Shown: positions 44,832 through 53,934, counted from the first letter of the stretch. The stretch is 64,000 bases of DNA from Qipengyuania seohaensis (GCF_002795865.1 NZ_CP024920.1:1337001-1401000); one strand, 5' to 3'. Translations and numbers: made by a program. The notes: generated by a model from the letters alone, not told the origin.

Positions 44832-45973
44832 TGCGCCGCGCCCTGCTGGCGCTGACAGGCTATCGCTCAGGCGAGATCGGGACGCTGACCGAAGGGCAGT
44901 GGCAATCTCTCGACCGGCTCGCGGCGGGCCATCGGTTGCAGCCGCATTTGCACGGCAAGCTGGTGCGCAGTGAAATCGAGGCGGAGGTGCCCGCCGTAAT
45001 CGCGCAAGGCTGGCAGAAGGCACACCGCTTCAATGCGATCGACCAGCTCGTCCAGCGGCGGGCGCTGGCGCAGGTCGCAGAGACGTTGGGCGAACGCGGC
45101 ATCGCAGTCGTCGCGCTCAAGGGTTCGGCGCTGGCGTGGAGCGTGTGGCCCTCGCCTGCAGAGCGGGTCATGCGCGATATCGATGTGCTGGTCCCGCAAC
45201 CGCAAGCGAGCGGGGCCTATCGGGCGCTGCGGGATGCGGGCTGGCAGGCACCGCAAGCGGATGGCGAATTGCTCGACCGCATGGCTCGCGAGGAAACGCA
45301 CCTGCCACCGCTGCTCTCTCCAGACGGGGTCACGTGCGAAGTGCACGCCCACGCTTGGGCCAGCGCGCCGCTGGCCAGTGTGGCGATGCCGCTGTGCGAT
45401 GACGACCGTATGCTGGCGCGTGCCGTTCTGGACGATACGCTCGGCATGCTCGTGCCCGCAGACGAGGACATGCTCGTCCACTTGGTGGTGCATTGCGCGG
45501 TGTCCCATCTCTTCAATGTCGGACCTCTCGGACTGATAGACATCGATTATCTCGTCGCTGGGCGGCAAGTCGATTGGGATGCGTTCTGGCAGCGCGCGCA
45601 AAGTGAGGGATTCGCGCGCCCGGCAGCGCTGGTCGTTGCCCTGACAGACCGGTGGGTGCGACCCGGATTTCAGGAGAACGCCGGCTGTCCGATCCGCGCC
45701 GACGCTGCGCTGCTCGACCGGACCCAGGACCTGCTTGTCCAAGATCCCGAAGCGCGGAAGGACATCAACGCGATTGCAGGGTTGGCGACCGGAGAACGAG
45801 GTACACGTCTGAAGGAAGCACCGCTCGACCAAGCGGAGGGCTCGACAGGATTCCGCCGTCTCGGGCGCCTCGCAGGTCGCGGCGCATCACTGGCGGGCAC
45901 GCTGCTGAAGAAGCAGAACCGCAGCGACGGGTTGGCAACGGCCGACCTGGCTCGCTGGTTGTCCGAAGACTAA
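44831..45973 (+). CDS. Nucleotidyltransferase family protein (NTP_transf_5 type)
   Basis: A 380-residue protein with the pattern of the uncharacterised nucleotidyltransferase family PF14907: VVALKGSALAWSVWPSPAER followed by MRDIDVLVPQ, which gives the paired Asp residues of a Pol-beta-like active site. A helical C-terminal region follows, including DEDMLVHLVVHCAVSH, which is also typical. The substrate is unknown. Relatives often sit in exopolysaccharide or peptide-modification clusters. The ATG shares one base with the lptA stop (TGATG), so it is co-translated with LptA, in the place I would expect lptB. It converges with holA, sharing four bases at the stops. Confidence 0.78.
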   Translation: MRRALLALTGYRSGEIGTLTEGQWQSLDRLAAGHRLQPHLHGKLVRSEIEAEVPAVIAQGWQKAHRFNAIDQLVQRRALAQVAETLGERGIAVVALKGSALAWSVWPSPAERVMRDIDVLVPQPQASGAYRALRDAGWQAPQADGELLDRMAREETHLPPLLSPDGVTCEVHAHAWASAPLASVAMPLCDDDRMLARAVLDDTLGMLVPADEDMLVHLVVHCAVSHLFNVGPLGLIDIDYLVAGRQVDWDAFWQRAQSEGFARPAALVVALTDRWVRPGFQENAGCPIRADAALLDRTQDLLVQDPEARKDINAIAGLATGERGTRLKEAPLDQAEGSTGFRRLGRLAGRGASLAGTLLKKQNRSDGLATADLARWLSED

Positions 45974-47007
45974 CGGCGCGCGGCCAATCGGGCGAGGTTC
46001 GTAAGACCCTGAGCCAGCAGCAGTTCCGCCGCCTGGCTGTTCGACAGGAGGTCCCGGTGCAGCTTGGTCAGGCCATTGGTCAGCCGGTCGAGCTTGGGCC
46101 CGCGCCAGCGATTGACCTGGTCGGCGATGTCGCGCTCTTCCTTCCAGAAGATGCCGAGCCGGGCTTTCTGGCTCTTGTCGAGATCCTGGTACCTGCGGTT
46201 GCCAAGTGCTGCCGAAATGCGCGCCAGTTGGGCAGCGCGGCGTTCGATCGCCAGCAGAGTGCCGACCGGGTTTAACCCGACCTGCTTCATCCGCGCGATT
46301 TCCGCACCGATCTTGCCTGTCTGCCCGCCGAGCACCGCGTTGACGAGGCTTGCGAAGCCTTCCTCCTCGCTCGCCGCGCCGATGGCATCGAGATGCTCCA
46401 TCGTGCCCGGCCGGGGCGATTGGGCGGTGGCATCGAGATAAGTCGCCAGCTTGGTGACCTCGCTCTGCGCCAGCCGCACGTCGAGATTGGCCCCGCGTGC
46501 AATCCTCTCGGCCACCGCCTGGTCGAGGCGCACGCCCGCAGCATCGCCCATCGCCCGCACGGACTGCGTTACCGAGCGCAAATCGGGCGGATAGAACATC
46601 GCAACGACCGCATCCTTGCGCTTCTCGAGCAGCTTCGCCGTGCGCGATTTGTCGGTGGCCGAAGTCGCGACGACGATGACCGGGCATGCTTCGCCCGCGC
46701 CCATCTCGCCCGTCTTGATCAGCGTTTCGAGCGCGGCATGGGCCTCGTCCCCGGTGACCCGGGACCAGATATGCCGCTTGTCGCCGAAGAGGGAGGAAGA
46801 GCGCGCCTCGTCGCCCAGTTTCGCGGGATCGGCACGCATGTCCGCGCCGGGAATCTCCACCCTCTCGCCTGCGTCGGGCAAAGCTGCGACCAGCTCGCGC
46901 GCAGCGGCGCTGGCACCCGCTTCATCCTGGCCGCAAAAGAAGAAAATGGAGCAATCCTTCGCGAGGCCCTGCAGCTTCGCCGCGAATTCATTGCCCCTGA
47001 CCTTCAC
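45970..47007 (-). CDS. holA: DNA polymerase III subunit delta
   Basis: A 345-residue clamp-loader subunit that opens the beta clamp. The N-terminal domain has FFFCGQDEAGASAAARELV (the non-functional P-loop region); SLFGDKRHIW is the conserved block after it, and the C-terminal collar helices follow with LLAIERRAAQLARISA. Start GTG 47007. It lies 13 bases downstream of lptE in the standard leuS-lptE-holA order. Confidence 0.92.
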   Translation of the reverse strand: MKVRGNEFAAKLQGLAKDCSIFFFCGQDEAGASAAARELVAALPDAGERVEIPGADMRADPAKLGDEARSSSLFGDKRHIWSRVTGDEAHAALETLIKTGEMGAGEACPVIVVATSATDKSRTAKLLEKRKDAVVAMFYPPDLRSVTQSVRAMGDAAGVRLDQAVAERIARGANLDVRLAQSEVTKLATYLDATAQSPRPGTMEHLDAIGAASEEEGFASLVNAVLGGQTGKIGAEIARMKQVGLNPVGTLLAIERRAAQLARISAALGNRRYQDLDKSQKARLGIFWKEERDIADQVNRWRGPKLDRLTNGLTKLHRDLLSNSQAAELLLAQGLTNLARLAARR

Positions 47008-47020
47008 GCCTCGGTCGCCC

Positions 47021-47506
47021 TCACTGCTCGCGCAGCGTCAGCGCCACGCGGGTAACGATCCTGTCCGCGATCTCACGCGCCAAGTTTTCAAGCGCCGTCT
47101 GCTCTGCCGCGATTGTGGCGTATTCGCTGGACACGACATCGATCCCGGCATCGGCGCCTTCCGTGGCATCAAGCAGGATTTCGCCGGTCGACGCATCCAC
47201 CAGCTGATAGCGCGCACGCAGGGTCCGTCGCTCCCGGCTAACCGTGTCGTCGGCCAGAATGCCGAGGGCTTCGAGATTGTCGTCGAGCCGCACATCGAGA
47301 CGATATTGCGGCGCTGCATTGCCCGCCGCACCGAGGCGATCGTTCAACTCGCCGCGCACCAGCCATCCGGCTCGCCCTGCGATCGGCGGAACGTCCACGG
47401 CCGCCAGTCCCTGCGCGACCGCCCCGCTGCCACCGCCGGAATACATGGGCGACAGATTGCAGGCCGCAAGCGCGAGGCAGGCGAGAAGGCTGAAGACGAA
47501 ACGCAT
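47021..47506 (-). CDS. lptE: LPS assembly lipoprotein LptE
   Basis: A 161-residue outer-membrane lipoprotein that plugs and helps assemble the LptD translocon. The signal peptide ends with the lipobox LALAAC; the mature start NLSPMYSGG (the L-x-P-x-Y/L motif) is typical of the family. Two beta-strand and helix units follow, including YRLDVRLDDNLEALGI and RRTLRARYQLVDASTG. The ATG overlaps the leuS stop by one base (TGATG). Together with LptC and LptA in the window, it adds to the LPS export set. Confidence 0.9.
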   Translation of the reverse strand: MRFVFSLLACLALAACNLSPMYSGGGSGAVAQGLAAVDVPPIAGRAGWLVRGELNDRLGAAGNAAPQYRLDVRLDDNLEALGILADDTVSRERRTLRARYQLVDASTGEILLDATEGADAGIDVVSSEYATIAAEQTALENLAREIADRIVTRVALTLREQ

Positions 47507-50019
47507 CACGTTACGATATTCACCAATCTGTCGGGCACGACAATGACCTTGCGCACTTCTGCACCGTCGAGCGAGCGCTGGACCTTCTCCGACGCGAGCG
47601 CCATCGCTTCGAGTTCTTCCTTCGAGGCACCCTTGGGCGCGGTGAGCGTGTCGCGCAGCTTGCCCTTGTGCTGGACGGCGATGGTCACCTCGTCTTCCAC
47701 CAACAGGGCCGGATCGACTGCGGGCCACGGCGCGTCGGCGACGAGGCCGTCCTCGCCCATGCCCGCCCAGCCTTCCTCGGCAAGATGCGGCATCATCGGG
47801 GCGACCATCTGCACCAAGCTGCGGATCGCGGCGGAGCGGCTGGCCGACGGCGCGGCTTTCTCGACCGCGCCGGTCAGTTCGTAGATGCGCGCGACGGCCT
47901 TGTTGAAGCCCAGCGCCTCGATATCCTCGGCCACCGCGGCCACGGTCTGGTGGGTCTTGCGATCCAGCGCCTTGTCCTCGCCTTCGGCACCTGCGTCGTA
48001 AGCGGAGAACAAGCGCCACAGGCGGTGAACGAAGCGGCTGCAGCCTTCGATCCCGGCTTCGGACCACGGCAGGTCGCGTTCGGGCGGGCTGTCGGACAGC
48101 ATGAACCAGCGCACCGCATCCGCGCCATAGGTGTCGATGATGGTGTCCGGATCGACGACGTTCTTCTTCGACTTCGACATCTTGATGACGCGGCCGATTT
48201 CGACCTCGCCGCCATCGTCTTTCAGCAGCGCCCGTTCGGCCTCGCGGCTGATTTCGTCGGGCGCGTAATAGACCGTCTTGCCGCCTTCCCTGCGGCTGTA
48301 CGTCTCATGCGTGACCATGCCCTGCGTGAACAGCGAGGCGAAGGGTTCCTTCACCTCGATCTGGCCCATGTGCGCGAGCGCGCGAGTCCAGAAACGGGCG
48401 TAGAGCAAGTGCAGGATCGCGTGTTCGATCCCGCCGATATATTGTTCGACCGGCAGCCACTTGGCGACTTCTTCCGCGTCGAAGGGCTTGTCGGCAGGCT
48501 GGCTGGCGAAACGCAGGAAGTACCAGCTCGAGTCCACGAATGTGTCGAGCGTGTCGGTTTCCCGCTCCGCCTTGCCGCCGCACTTGGGGCAGTCGACGTG
48601 CTTCCACGTCGCATGACGCAACAGCGGATTGCCGGGCGTCTGGAAATCCACGTCCTCGGGCAGCGTGATCGGCAGGCCATCCTTGGGCGCAGGGACGACG
48701 CCGCAGGCATCGCAATGGATGAAGGGGATCGGCGTCCCCCAATAGCGCTGGCGCGAGACGCCCCAGTCGCGCAGGCGCCAGACGGTCTTGCCTTCACCCC
48801 GGCCCTGCTCCTCGATACGCCGGATAATCTCGCGCTTGGCGTCTTCGACTTCCATACCGTCTAGGAAGTCCGAATTGACGATCACGCCGTCGCCCGCCTC
48901 GGCCTCGCCGTCGAAGCCCTTGCCCGCCTCGTCCACGCTCGGTGCGACCACGCGCGGGATTGGGAGGCCGTATTTCGTCGCGAATTCGAAGTCGCGCTGG
49001 TCGTGGCCCGGCACAGCCATGATGGCGCCGGTGCCGTAATCCATCAGCACGAAGTTCGCGATGTACACGGGCAGGTCCGCGCCCGTGAACGGGTGCTTCG
49101 CCGTGATGCCGGTATCGAAGCCAAGCTTCTCGGCGGTCTCGAGTTCGGCAGCTGTCGTGCCGCCCTTCTTGCATTCGGCAATGAAGGCGCGCGCTTCGTC
49201 ACTGTCGATAGCCTGCGCGACCGGATGGTCGGCGGCAACCGCAACGAAGCTTGCGCCGAAGATCGTGTCCGGGCGCGTCGTGTAGACCGGCAGCTTTTCG
49301 CCGTTCGACAGGTCGAAGCTGAATTCGAGACCCTTGGACTTGCCGATCCAGTTTTCCTGCATCAGCCGGACCTTGTCGGGCCAGTTTTCGAGCTTTCCGA
49401 GTCCTTCGAGCAGTTCCTCGGCGAAGTCGGTGATCTTGAGGAACCACTGGTTGAGCTTGCGCTTCTCGACTTCCGCGCCACTGCGCCAGCCCTTGCCGTC
49501 GATCACCTGCTCGTTGGCGAGCACGGTCATGTCGACCGGGTCCCAATTAACCTCGCTTTCCTTGCGATAAACGAGGCCCGCCTCATACAGGTCGATGAAG
49601 AGCGCCTGCTCGTGTCCGTAATAGTCGGGCTCGCAAGTCGCCAGTTCGCGGCTCCAGTCGAGCGCGAAGCCGAGGCGCTTCAGCTGCGCCTTCATGTGTT
49701 CGATATTGTCACGCGTCCATCCGCCGGGATGCACGCCCTTTTCCATCGCAGCGTTTTCCGCCGGCATGCCGAATGCGTCCCAACCCATCGGGTGCAGGAC
49801 CTCGTGGCCGGTCGCTTTCTTGTAGCGCGCCAGCACGTCGCCCATTGTGTAATTGCGCACATGGCCGATGTGGATGCGCCCCGATGGATAGGGGAACATC
49901 TCGAGCACGTAGCTCTTGGGCTTTTCGGAACTGCTATCCGCGCGGAATGTTTGCGCGTCTTCCCACGCGGCTTGCCAGCGCGGGTCGGCGGACGAAGGAT
50001 TGAAACGGGTATCGCTCAT
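47506..50019 (-). CDS. leuS: Leucyl-tRNA synthetase
   Basis: An 837-residue class Ia aminoacyl-tRNA synthetase. The HIGH motif is in [20 protein letters not shown]. The zinc-ribbon insert is [14 protein letters not shown] and CPKCGGK, the editing domain shows [13 protein letters not shown], and the KMSKS loop is [18 protein letters not shown] 50019 begins the conserved [16 protein letters not shown]; upstream in-frame sequence is not conserved-looking. It is followed without gap by lptE. Confidence 0.97.
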   Translation of the reverse strand: MSDTRFNPSSADPRWQAAWEDAQTFRADSSSEKPKSYVLEMFPYPSGRIHIGHVRNYTMGDVLARYKKATGHEVLHPMGWDAFGMPAENAAMEKGVHPGGWTRDNIEHMKAQLKRLGFALDWSRELATCEPDYYGHEQALFIDLYEAGLVYRKESEVNWDPVDMTVLANEQVIDGKGWRSGAEVEKRKLNQWFLKITDFAEELLEGLGKLENWPDKVRLMQENWIGKSKGLEFSFDLSNGEKLPVYTTRPDTIFGASFVAVAADHPVAQAIDSDEARAFIAECKKGGTTAAELETAEKLGFDTGITAKHPFTGADLPVYIANFVLMDYGTGAIMAVPGHDQRDFEFATKYGLPIPRVVAPSVDEAGKGFDGEAEAGDGVIVNSDFLDGMEVEDAKREIIRRIEEQGRGEGKTVWRLRDWGVSRQRYWGTPIPFIHCDACGVVPAPKDGLPITLPEDVDFQTPGNPLLRHATWKHVDCPKCGGKAERETDTLDTFVDSSWYFLRFASQPADKPFDAEEVAKWLPVEQYIGGIEHAILHLLYARFWTRALAHMGQIEVKEPFASLFTQGMVTHETYSRREGGKTVYYAPDEISREAERALLKDDGGEVEIGRVIKMSKSKKNVVDPDTIIDTYGADAVRWFMLSDSPPERDLPWSEAGIEGCSRFVHRLWRLFSAYDAGAEGEDKALDRKTHQTVAAVAEDIEALGFNKAVARIYELTGAVEKAAPSASRSAAIRSLVQMVAPMMPHLAEEGWAGMGEDGLVADAPWPAVDPALLVEDEVTIAVQHKGKLRDTLTAPKGASKEELEAMALASEKVQRSLDGAEVRKVIVVPDRLVNIVT

Positions 50020-50065
50020 GCCCGAAGCCCTTAGGCATTTCGGACGCAAATGGAACCCGTCAGAA

Positions 50066-50515
50066 TCAGTTGGCGATTGCCTGGCGGCGCAATTCGCGTG
50101 CCTTGGTGAGGATGATGTCTTCCAGCTTCTGGACCGTGGCGGCCTGGACCGGCGCATCGACCCAGCTTCCCGACTGGGCAACCTGGCGGCTGGCGGCGAC
50201 GCGCAGGGCATCGGCGCGCAGGTCGCGGTCGAGGATGGTCACGGTCATCTTGACGCGTTCGCCCGGATTGTTCGGGTTAGCGTACCAGTCGGTGACGATA
50301 ACACCGCCGTTGCTGTCGGCCTGGAGAAGCGGTGCGAAGCTGACAGCTTCGAGCGACGCGCGCCAGAGATATGAGTTTACACCGATGGTAGAGACCTGCG
50401 CGGCGGCGAGGTCGGCGCGGGGTCGTTCACCCTTGCTGCAAGCGCCCAGCGCCAGTGTGGCGACCGCAAGGCCGGCAATGGCTGCGGGACGACGGATGGA
50501 GCGGGAGAGAGTCAT
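50066..50515 (-). CDS. DUF3576 lipoprotein
   Basis: A 149-residue lipoprotein. The lipobox is TLALGAC (Cys at about 26). The mature domain has [20 protein letters not shown] and [20 protein letters not shown], the recognisable DUF3576 core. The function is unknown; the family is largely alphaproteobacterial and is typically encoded just upstream of leuS, as here. ATG 50515 gives a proper signal peptide; the frame extends upstream without one. Confidence 0.85.
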   Translation of the reverse strand: MTLSRSIRRPAAIAGLAVATLALGACSKGERPRADLAAAQVSTIGVNSYLWRASLEAVSFAPLLQADSNGGVIVTDWYANPNNPGERVKMTVTILDRDLRADALRVAASRQVAQSGSWVDAPVQAATVQKLEDIILTKARELRRQAIAN

Positions 50516-50828
50516 GAACGATCCTTGGGTCAAAAATGTTAGTCCGGCTCTATAGTGCCTGCTCGCGCTCGGGCAAGCGCCAGCTTGGCGGCATAGACGC
50601 CGCAAACGCGTGAATACCATCTGAATTGAATGGTATTTGTGGAGGCTATGCAACACTCCGGCGTCATGTCGGGACACGGCTTGTGGAAAAGCTGGCGCTG
50701 GCCTCCCCGTCGGCCTAGTCTTTTCCTTCCGGCCCGAGTCGCCCATCGGCGATATCGCGTTCGGGAACAGTTAAGCGGGGTTCGTCTTTAATGACTGACA
50801 CACCCGCAACGGAGAGGAAATCGGCCTG
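50516..50828. other. Intergenic region between DUF3576 and the envelope-protein gene
   Basis: A 313-base gap between divergent genes. I see no plausible gene or RNA in it. The one structured element is an AT-rich inverted repeat at 50613-50637, listed separately. The stretch 50600-50660 is clearly more AT-rich than its surroundings, as expected of a promoter and operator zone. Confidence 0.5.
50613..50637. repeat. Inverted repeat AATACCAT-N9-ATGGTATT (possible operator)
   Basis: Perfect 8-base arms at 50613-50620 and 50630-50637 separated by nine bases, in the divergent intergenic region. Symmetry, AT-richness and position suit binding of a dimeric regulator. No regulator can be named from the sequence. 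Confidence 0.4.
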
Positions 50829-51584
50829 ATGGGCACGCAACGGAACACCAAAGGCAAGGATCGGCTCGCGCCGGTCGTGCTGGCGGCTGCCGCTTGCGCC
50901 CTCGCGATTCCCGGCGCCGGCCTCGCCGTCGTGTCGAGCGCGCCCGAAGCCGCTCCGGAAACGATGGAATTCCTGCCGTTCACGCCTGCAGGCGTCGATC
51001 CCGAACTCGCTGCGCGCGTCGCCGCTGTGATCGGTGAAGATGCCCTGCGGTTCACCCCGGCCAGCAAGCCCCGCCTGTCGAGCCAGCGCACCGTCAACTT
51101 CGCCGTCCGGGTGGACAACAATATCGCGGCATCGATTTCCGGCCGCGCACCCGGCGACAAGCTCGCCAGCGCCAACCCGATCGAAAGCGTGCTTCCGGTC
51201 ACTCCGACCCGCTACAACCTTGGCGTTGCGCGCGGTTATCAGAGCTTTGCGCAGCCGACCCGTTCGGCCGCGGCCGTACCCACAGGCATCCGCGACATCG
51301 CGATGCCCGACCTGTCGTCCTATCGTGACGACGAGCGTGACGAGCGCAGCCGCTTCCAGTCGCGTATCGAGATCGGTCAGAAAGACCGTGCAGGCTCCTC
51401 GCCGCTTACCATCGAGGGGGCCGGGTCGCAGCAGCTGGATCTGGGCGGTTCTTACAGCCTGAGCCGCAACCTCGACGTGACTGCCGGCGTCCGCCTGAAG
51501 CAGGAACGCGATCGCCTCGCCCCGCTTACCAATGGCGTGGAAGACGACCAGGCCGTTTACGTGGGCACGCAGATCCGCTTCTAG
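50829..51584 (+). CDS. Hypothetical envelope protein, possible outer-membrane beta-strand protein
   Basis: A 251-residue protein of unknown family. The N-terminus has a positively charged start and a hydrophobic stretch (about 13-36, LAPVVLAAAACALAIPGAGLA), suggesting export. The middle is rich in Pro, Ala and Arg. The last 70 residues look like amphipathic strands (SRFQSRIEIGQ, LDLGGSYSLSRNLDVTAGVR) and the protein ends with Phe (VYVGTQIRF), the usual C-terminal signal of outer-membrane barrels. The region is too short for a full barrel, so it may form a partial or oligomeric one. It diverges from the DUF3576 gene and carries the inverted repeat in its upstream region. Confidence 0.65.
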   Translation: MGTQRNTKGKDRLAPVVLAAAACALAIPGAGLAVVSSAPEAAPETMEFLPFTPAGVDPELAARVAAVIGEDALRFTPASKPRLSSQRTVNFAVRVDNNIAASISGRAPGDKLASANPIESVLPVTPTRYNLGVARGYQSFAQPTRSAAAVPTGIRDIAMPDLSSYRDDERDERSRFQSRIEIGQKDRAGSSPLTIEGAGSQQLDLGGSYSLSRNLDVTAGVRLKQERDRLAPLTNGVEDDQAVYVGTQIRF

Positions 51585-51714
51585 GCGGACCCACCGTTCC
51601 AATTTCCAGCGAATACGATTGTCGGCCTTCTCCGAAGGTCTGATTGCCTTTGCGCCGCAGACTTTCCATGCCTAGGAATAGGCAGAACGCTACGGAATGC
51701 TTGGGAGAATCACT

Positions 51715-52440
51715 ATGGGACGAGTTGCAATCGTAACCGGCGGCACGCGCGGAATCGGTCGGGCCATTTGCGAAAGATTGCGCGACGAACGCGGTTGCAC
51801 GGTCATCGCCACCTATGCCGGCAATGATGATGCGGCCCGCAAGTTCACCGAAGAAACAGGCATTCCCACAGCCAAATTTGACGTAGGCGACTTCGAAGCG
51901 GTGCAGGAAGCCTGCGAAAAAGTCGCCGAAGAGCACGGCCCCATCGACATCGTGGTCAACAACGCAGGCATCACGCGGGACGGCACGCTGTTGAAGATGA
52001 GCTACGACGATTGGGATGCCGTGATGCGCACCAATCTGGGCGGATGCTTCAACATGGCCAAAGCTGCCTTCCCGGGCATGAAAGAGCGCGGCTGGGGCCG
52101 AATCGTGAATATCGGATCGATCAACGGCCAGGCCGGACAATACGGCCAGGTCAACTACGCCGCAGCCAAGAGCGGGATTCACGGCTTCACCAAAGCGCTG
52201 GCACAGGAGGGCGCGCGCTTCGGTATCACCGTCAACGCCATCGCGCCGGGCTATATCGACACCGATATGGTCGCCGCCGTACCCGAGCCTGTGCTGGAAA
52301 AGATCGTCGCCAAGATCCCTGTCGGCCGCCTCGGAAAGGCGAGCGAAATCGCCCGCGGGGTCAGCTTCCTATGCTCCGAACATGCCGAGTTCGTCACCGG
52401 CTCGACCATGAGCATCAACGGCGGTCAGCACATGTACTGA
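51715..52440 (+). CDS. phaB: Acetoacetyl-CoA reductase
   Basis: A 241-residue short-chain dehydrogenase. The cofactor motif is VTGGTRGIGRAICERL and the NNAG motif IVVNNAGITRD. The catalytic Ser and Tyr-x3-Lys lie in IVNIGSINGQ and VNYAAAKSGIHG. GQYGQVNY is characteristic of acetoacetyl-CoA reductases (PhaB/PhbB), which make (R)-3-hydroxybutyryl-CoA for PHB. FabG is the alternative. ATG 51715 is preferred, with GGGAGA just upstream, over an ATG six codons earlier. No PHA synthase or thiolase is adjacent; a thiolase and a MaoC hydratase are encoded about 21 kb away. Confidence 0.88.
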   Translation: MGRVAIVTGGTRGIGRAICERLRDERGCTVIATYAGNDDAARKFTEETGIPTAKFDVGDFEAVQEACEKVAEEHGPIDIVVNNAGITRDGTLLKMSYDDWDAVMRTNLGGCFNMAKAAFPGMKERGWGRIVNIGSINGQAGQYGQVNYAAAKSGIHGFTKALAQEGARFGITVNAIAPGYIDTDMVAAVPEPVLEKIVAKIPVGRLGKASEIARGVSFLCSEHAEFVTGSTMSINGGQHMY

Positions 52441-52452
52441 CACCGGTGGGGG

Positions 52453-53214
52453 CTACTCGATGATGTAGCCCATCACCTTCCACTCGCCATGCTCCTGCTC
52501 GAGCGTGACCTGCTCGCGGACATCGGCGCGGTGTTCGAACTGCGTCAGGAATTCGACCCTGACCTGTTCCTGTGCGTCGTCGTCAGGGGAGTCGCGCTGG
52601 ACAAGACCGATAGTCTGGATCTCGCGCTCGATTACTGCGCCAAGGGGGACACGCACCTGCTCTGAAGCGTCACGCCAGATTTCGGCAGTATTGGGATCGC
52701 GAAACGGACGGCCCGCCGCAGCGAAGCTTGCGTCCCAGTCGAAGGTGTCGACGATCTCGAGCCACTCCCGCGCAGTTGCCTCGAAGGTGTCGAGCTGGAC
52801 GTTCTCGATCGGCGTAGCCGGATCGCCGACCGGTCGGTTCGACTGGGCCGTATCGAGGGCGAGAGCGGCGATAATTGCGAGAGTCAGCATGATAATCGTT
52901 CCTCCAATCCACGGGGTCCATTTCCGGGCCCCTGTTGCGATTGGCGAAGGATCGGCACCAGCGTTGCCAGTTGCATCCCCCAAATACTTGTCCGCAAGGA
53001 ATTGGCGTGCCCTGTCCTCCCTCTCGTAAACCACTCGCGCCGCTTCCTTGCTGCTGGTAACTCTCAGCTTGCGGCGAGCGGCGCGAAGGCGGTCGTTTAT
53101 CGTGTGGACGGATAGCGAAAGCTCGCGCGCCATCGACTTGGCGTCGTGGCCGCGCAGGATGAGACGAAGGGTTTCCTTCTCTTTTTCGCTGAGCGCATCG
53201 AAACCTTCGTTCAT
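52453..53214 (-). CDS. Membrane-tethered LuxR-type regulator with DUF4019 domain
   Basis: A 253-residue protein. Residues 5-65 form a LuxR/GerE helix-turn-helix (LSEKEKETLRLILRGHDAK, then the recognition helix in LSVHTINDRLRAARRKL). After a linker comes one transmembrane helix (about 102-121), and the C-terminal 110 residues match DUF4019 (ATAREWLEIVDTFDWDASF, VPLGAVIEREIQTIG). Topology puts the DNA-binding domain in the cytosol and DUF4019 in the periplasm, a one-component ToxR-like layout without a receiver domain. The ligand and targets are unknown. It converges with phaB with 12 bases between stops. Confidence 0.85.
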   Translation of the reverse strand: MNEGFDALSEKEKETLRLILRGHDAKSMARELSLSVHTINDRLRAARRKLRVTSSKEAARVVYEREDRARQFLADKYLGDATGNAGADPSPIATGARKWTPWIGGTIIMLTLAIIAALALDTAQSNRPVGDPATPIENVQLDTFEATAREWLEIVDTFDWDASFAAAGRPFRDPNTAEIWRDASEQVRVPLGAVIEREIQTIGLVQRDSPDDDAQEQVRVEFLTQFEHRADVREQVTLEQEHGEWKVMGYIIE

Positions 53215-53341
53215 ATCGTGCAGGTCTAGAAAGCGATGCGGCGGCTAACCACCCCCAAAAATTGGTGGTCCATTTGCCGGTGCGGGTTCGACATATCAAA
53301 TCATGATGCGCGCCGGCACGAAGCACGTTAGGTCATGCCTC

Positions 53342-53635
53342 ATGGCTACACCCTACCACCCACCGAAAAAGTACTCGGTCCGTATCGAGGGGCATCGCAC
53401 GTCGGTGAGCCTGGAGCCGGTATTCTGGGACCTGTTGCGCTCTGCGGCAGCAAGGCGCGGACTCGCTGTGAATACGCTGGTCGCAAGCATCGATGCGGAA
53501 CGCATCAGGAGCGAAACTCCGCCCGGCCTTGCCGGGGCGATCAGGGTGTGGCTCGCCACCCACGAATTGACGACGCCCACGAAAAAGGGCGACGGACCGA
53601 TGTCCGCCGCCCTTGATAGCGATCAGCAAGACTGA
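53342..53635 (+). CDS. Ribbon-helix-helix domain protein (RHH_4 type)
   Basis: A 97-residue protein built around a ribbon-helix-helix domain: the strand KYSVRIEGHRTSVSLEP is followed by two helices, FWDLLRSAAARRGLAVNTLV and the C-terminal GLAGAIRVWLATHE. This form (PF13467-like) is common in alphaproteobacteria and is probably a small DNA-binding regulator; its targets are unknown. ATG 53342 starts the conserved part; an ATG 39 bases upstream adds an unconserved leader. Its stop TGA and the stop of the next convergent gene form the palindrome TGATCA. Confidence 0.82.
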   Translation: MATPYHPPKKYSVRIEGHRTSVSLEPVFWDLLRSAAARRGLAVNTLVASIDAERIRSETPPGLAGAIRVWLATHELTTPTKKGDGPMSAALDSDQQD

Positions 53636-53863
53636 TCAGTATTTCGCGGTCGCGTCGCTCGCCGGGAAAGTTTCGTCGAGCGCTTCGTCGGTCGAACTCA
53701 TGGTATCGCCCTTGGATGCGGTCGCTTCCGAGCCTGCATTGCGGAACGCGCCGTCCGGCTGTCCGTCCGCGAATGCGACGCCGTTGCTGTCGCGCTGGTT
53801 CTTTTCGTAATACTTGTACCCGGCATAGCCGAGCGCACCGAGTGCTGCGAGCTTGAGGATCAT
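53636..53863 (-). CDS. Small membrane protein with DETFPASD C-terminal motif
   Basis: A 75-residue protein. Residues 3-17 are hydrophobic (LKLAALGALGYAGYKYY), a single membrane segment, followed by a polar, Asp/Ser-rich tail ending in TDEALDETFPASDATAKY. The DExFPASD box recurs at the ends of many small proteins in alphaproteobacteria and other groups, but its function is unknown to me. AAGGGAAG precedes the ATG. A possible EcfG-type promoter is placed upstream (53898-53922). Confidence 0.75.
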   Translation of the reverse strand: MILKLAALGALGYAGYKYYEKNQRDSNGVAFADGQPDGAFRNAGSEATASKGDTMSSTDEALDETFPASDATAKY

Positions 53864-53897
53864 AATGCTTCCCTTTCAAAACTTACTTCACCCGACC

Positions 53898-53922
53898 AAC
53901 GGATGAGCAGGCCGAAAGGTCC
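53898..53922 (-). promoter_or_regulatory. Possible EcfG (general stress) promoter for the DETFPASD protein
   Basis: On the minus strand GGACC and CGTT are separated by 16 bases, one mismatch from the alphaproteobacterial EcfG consensus GGAAC-N16/17-CGTT. The -10 element lies about 35 bases upstream of the start codon, a natural distance. The match could be chance. Confidence 0.3.
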
Positions 53923-53934
53923 GGCATCAGACGA

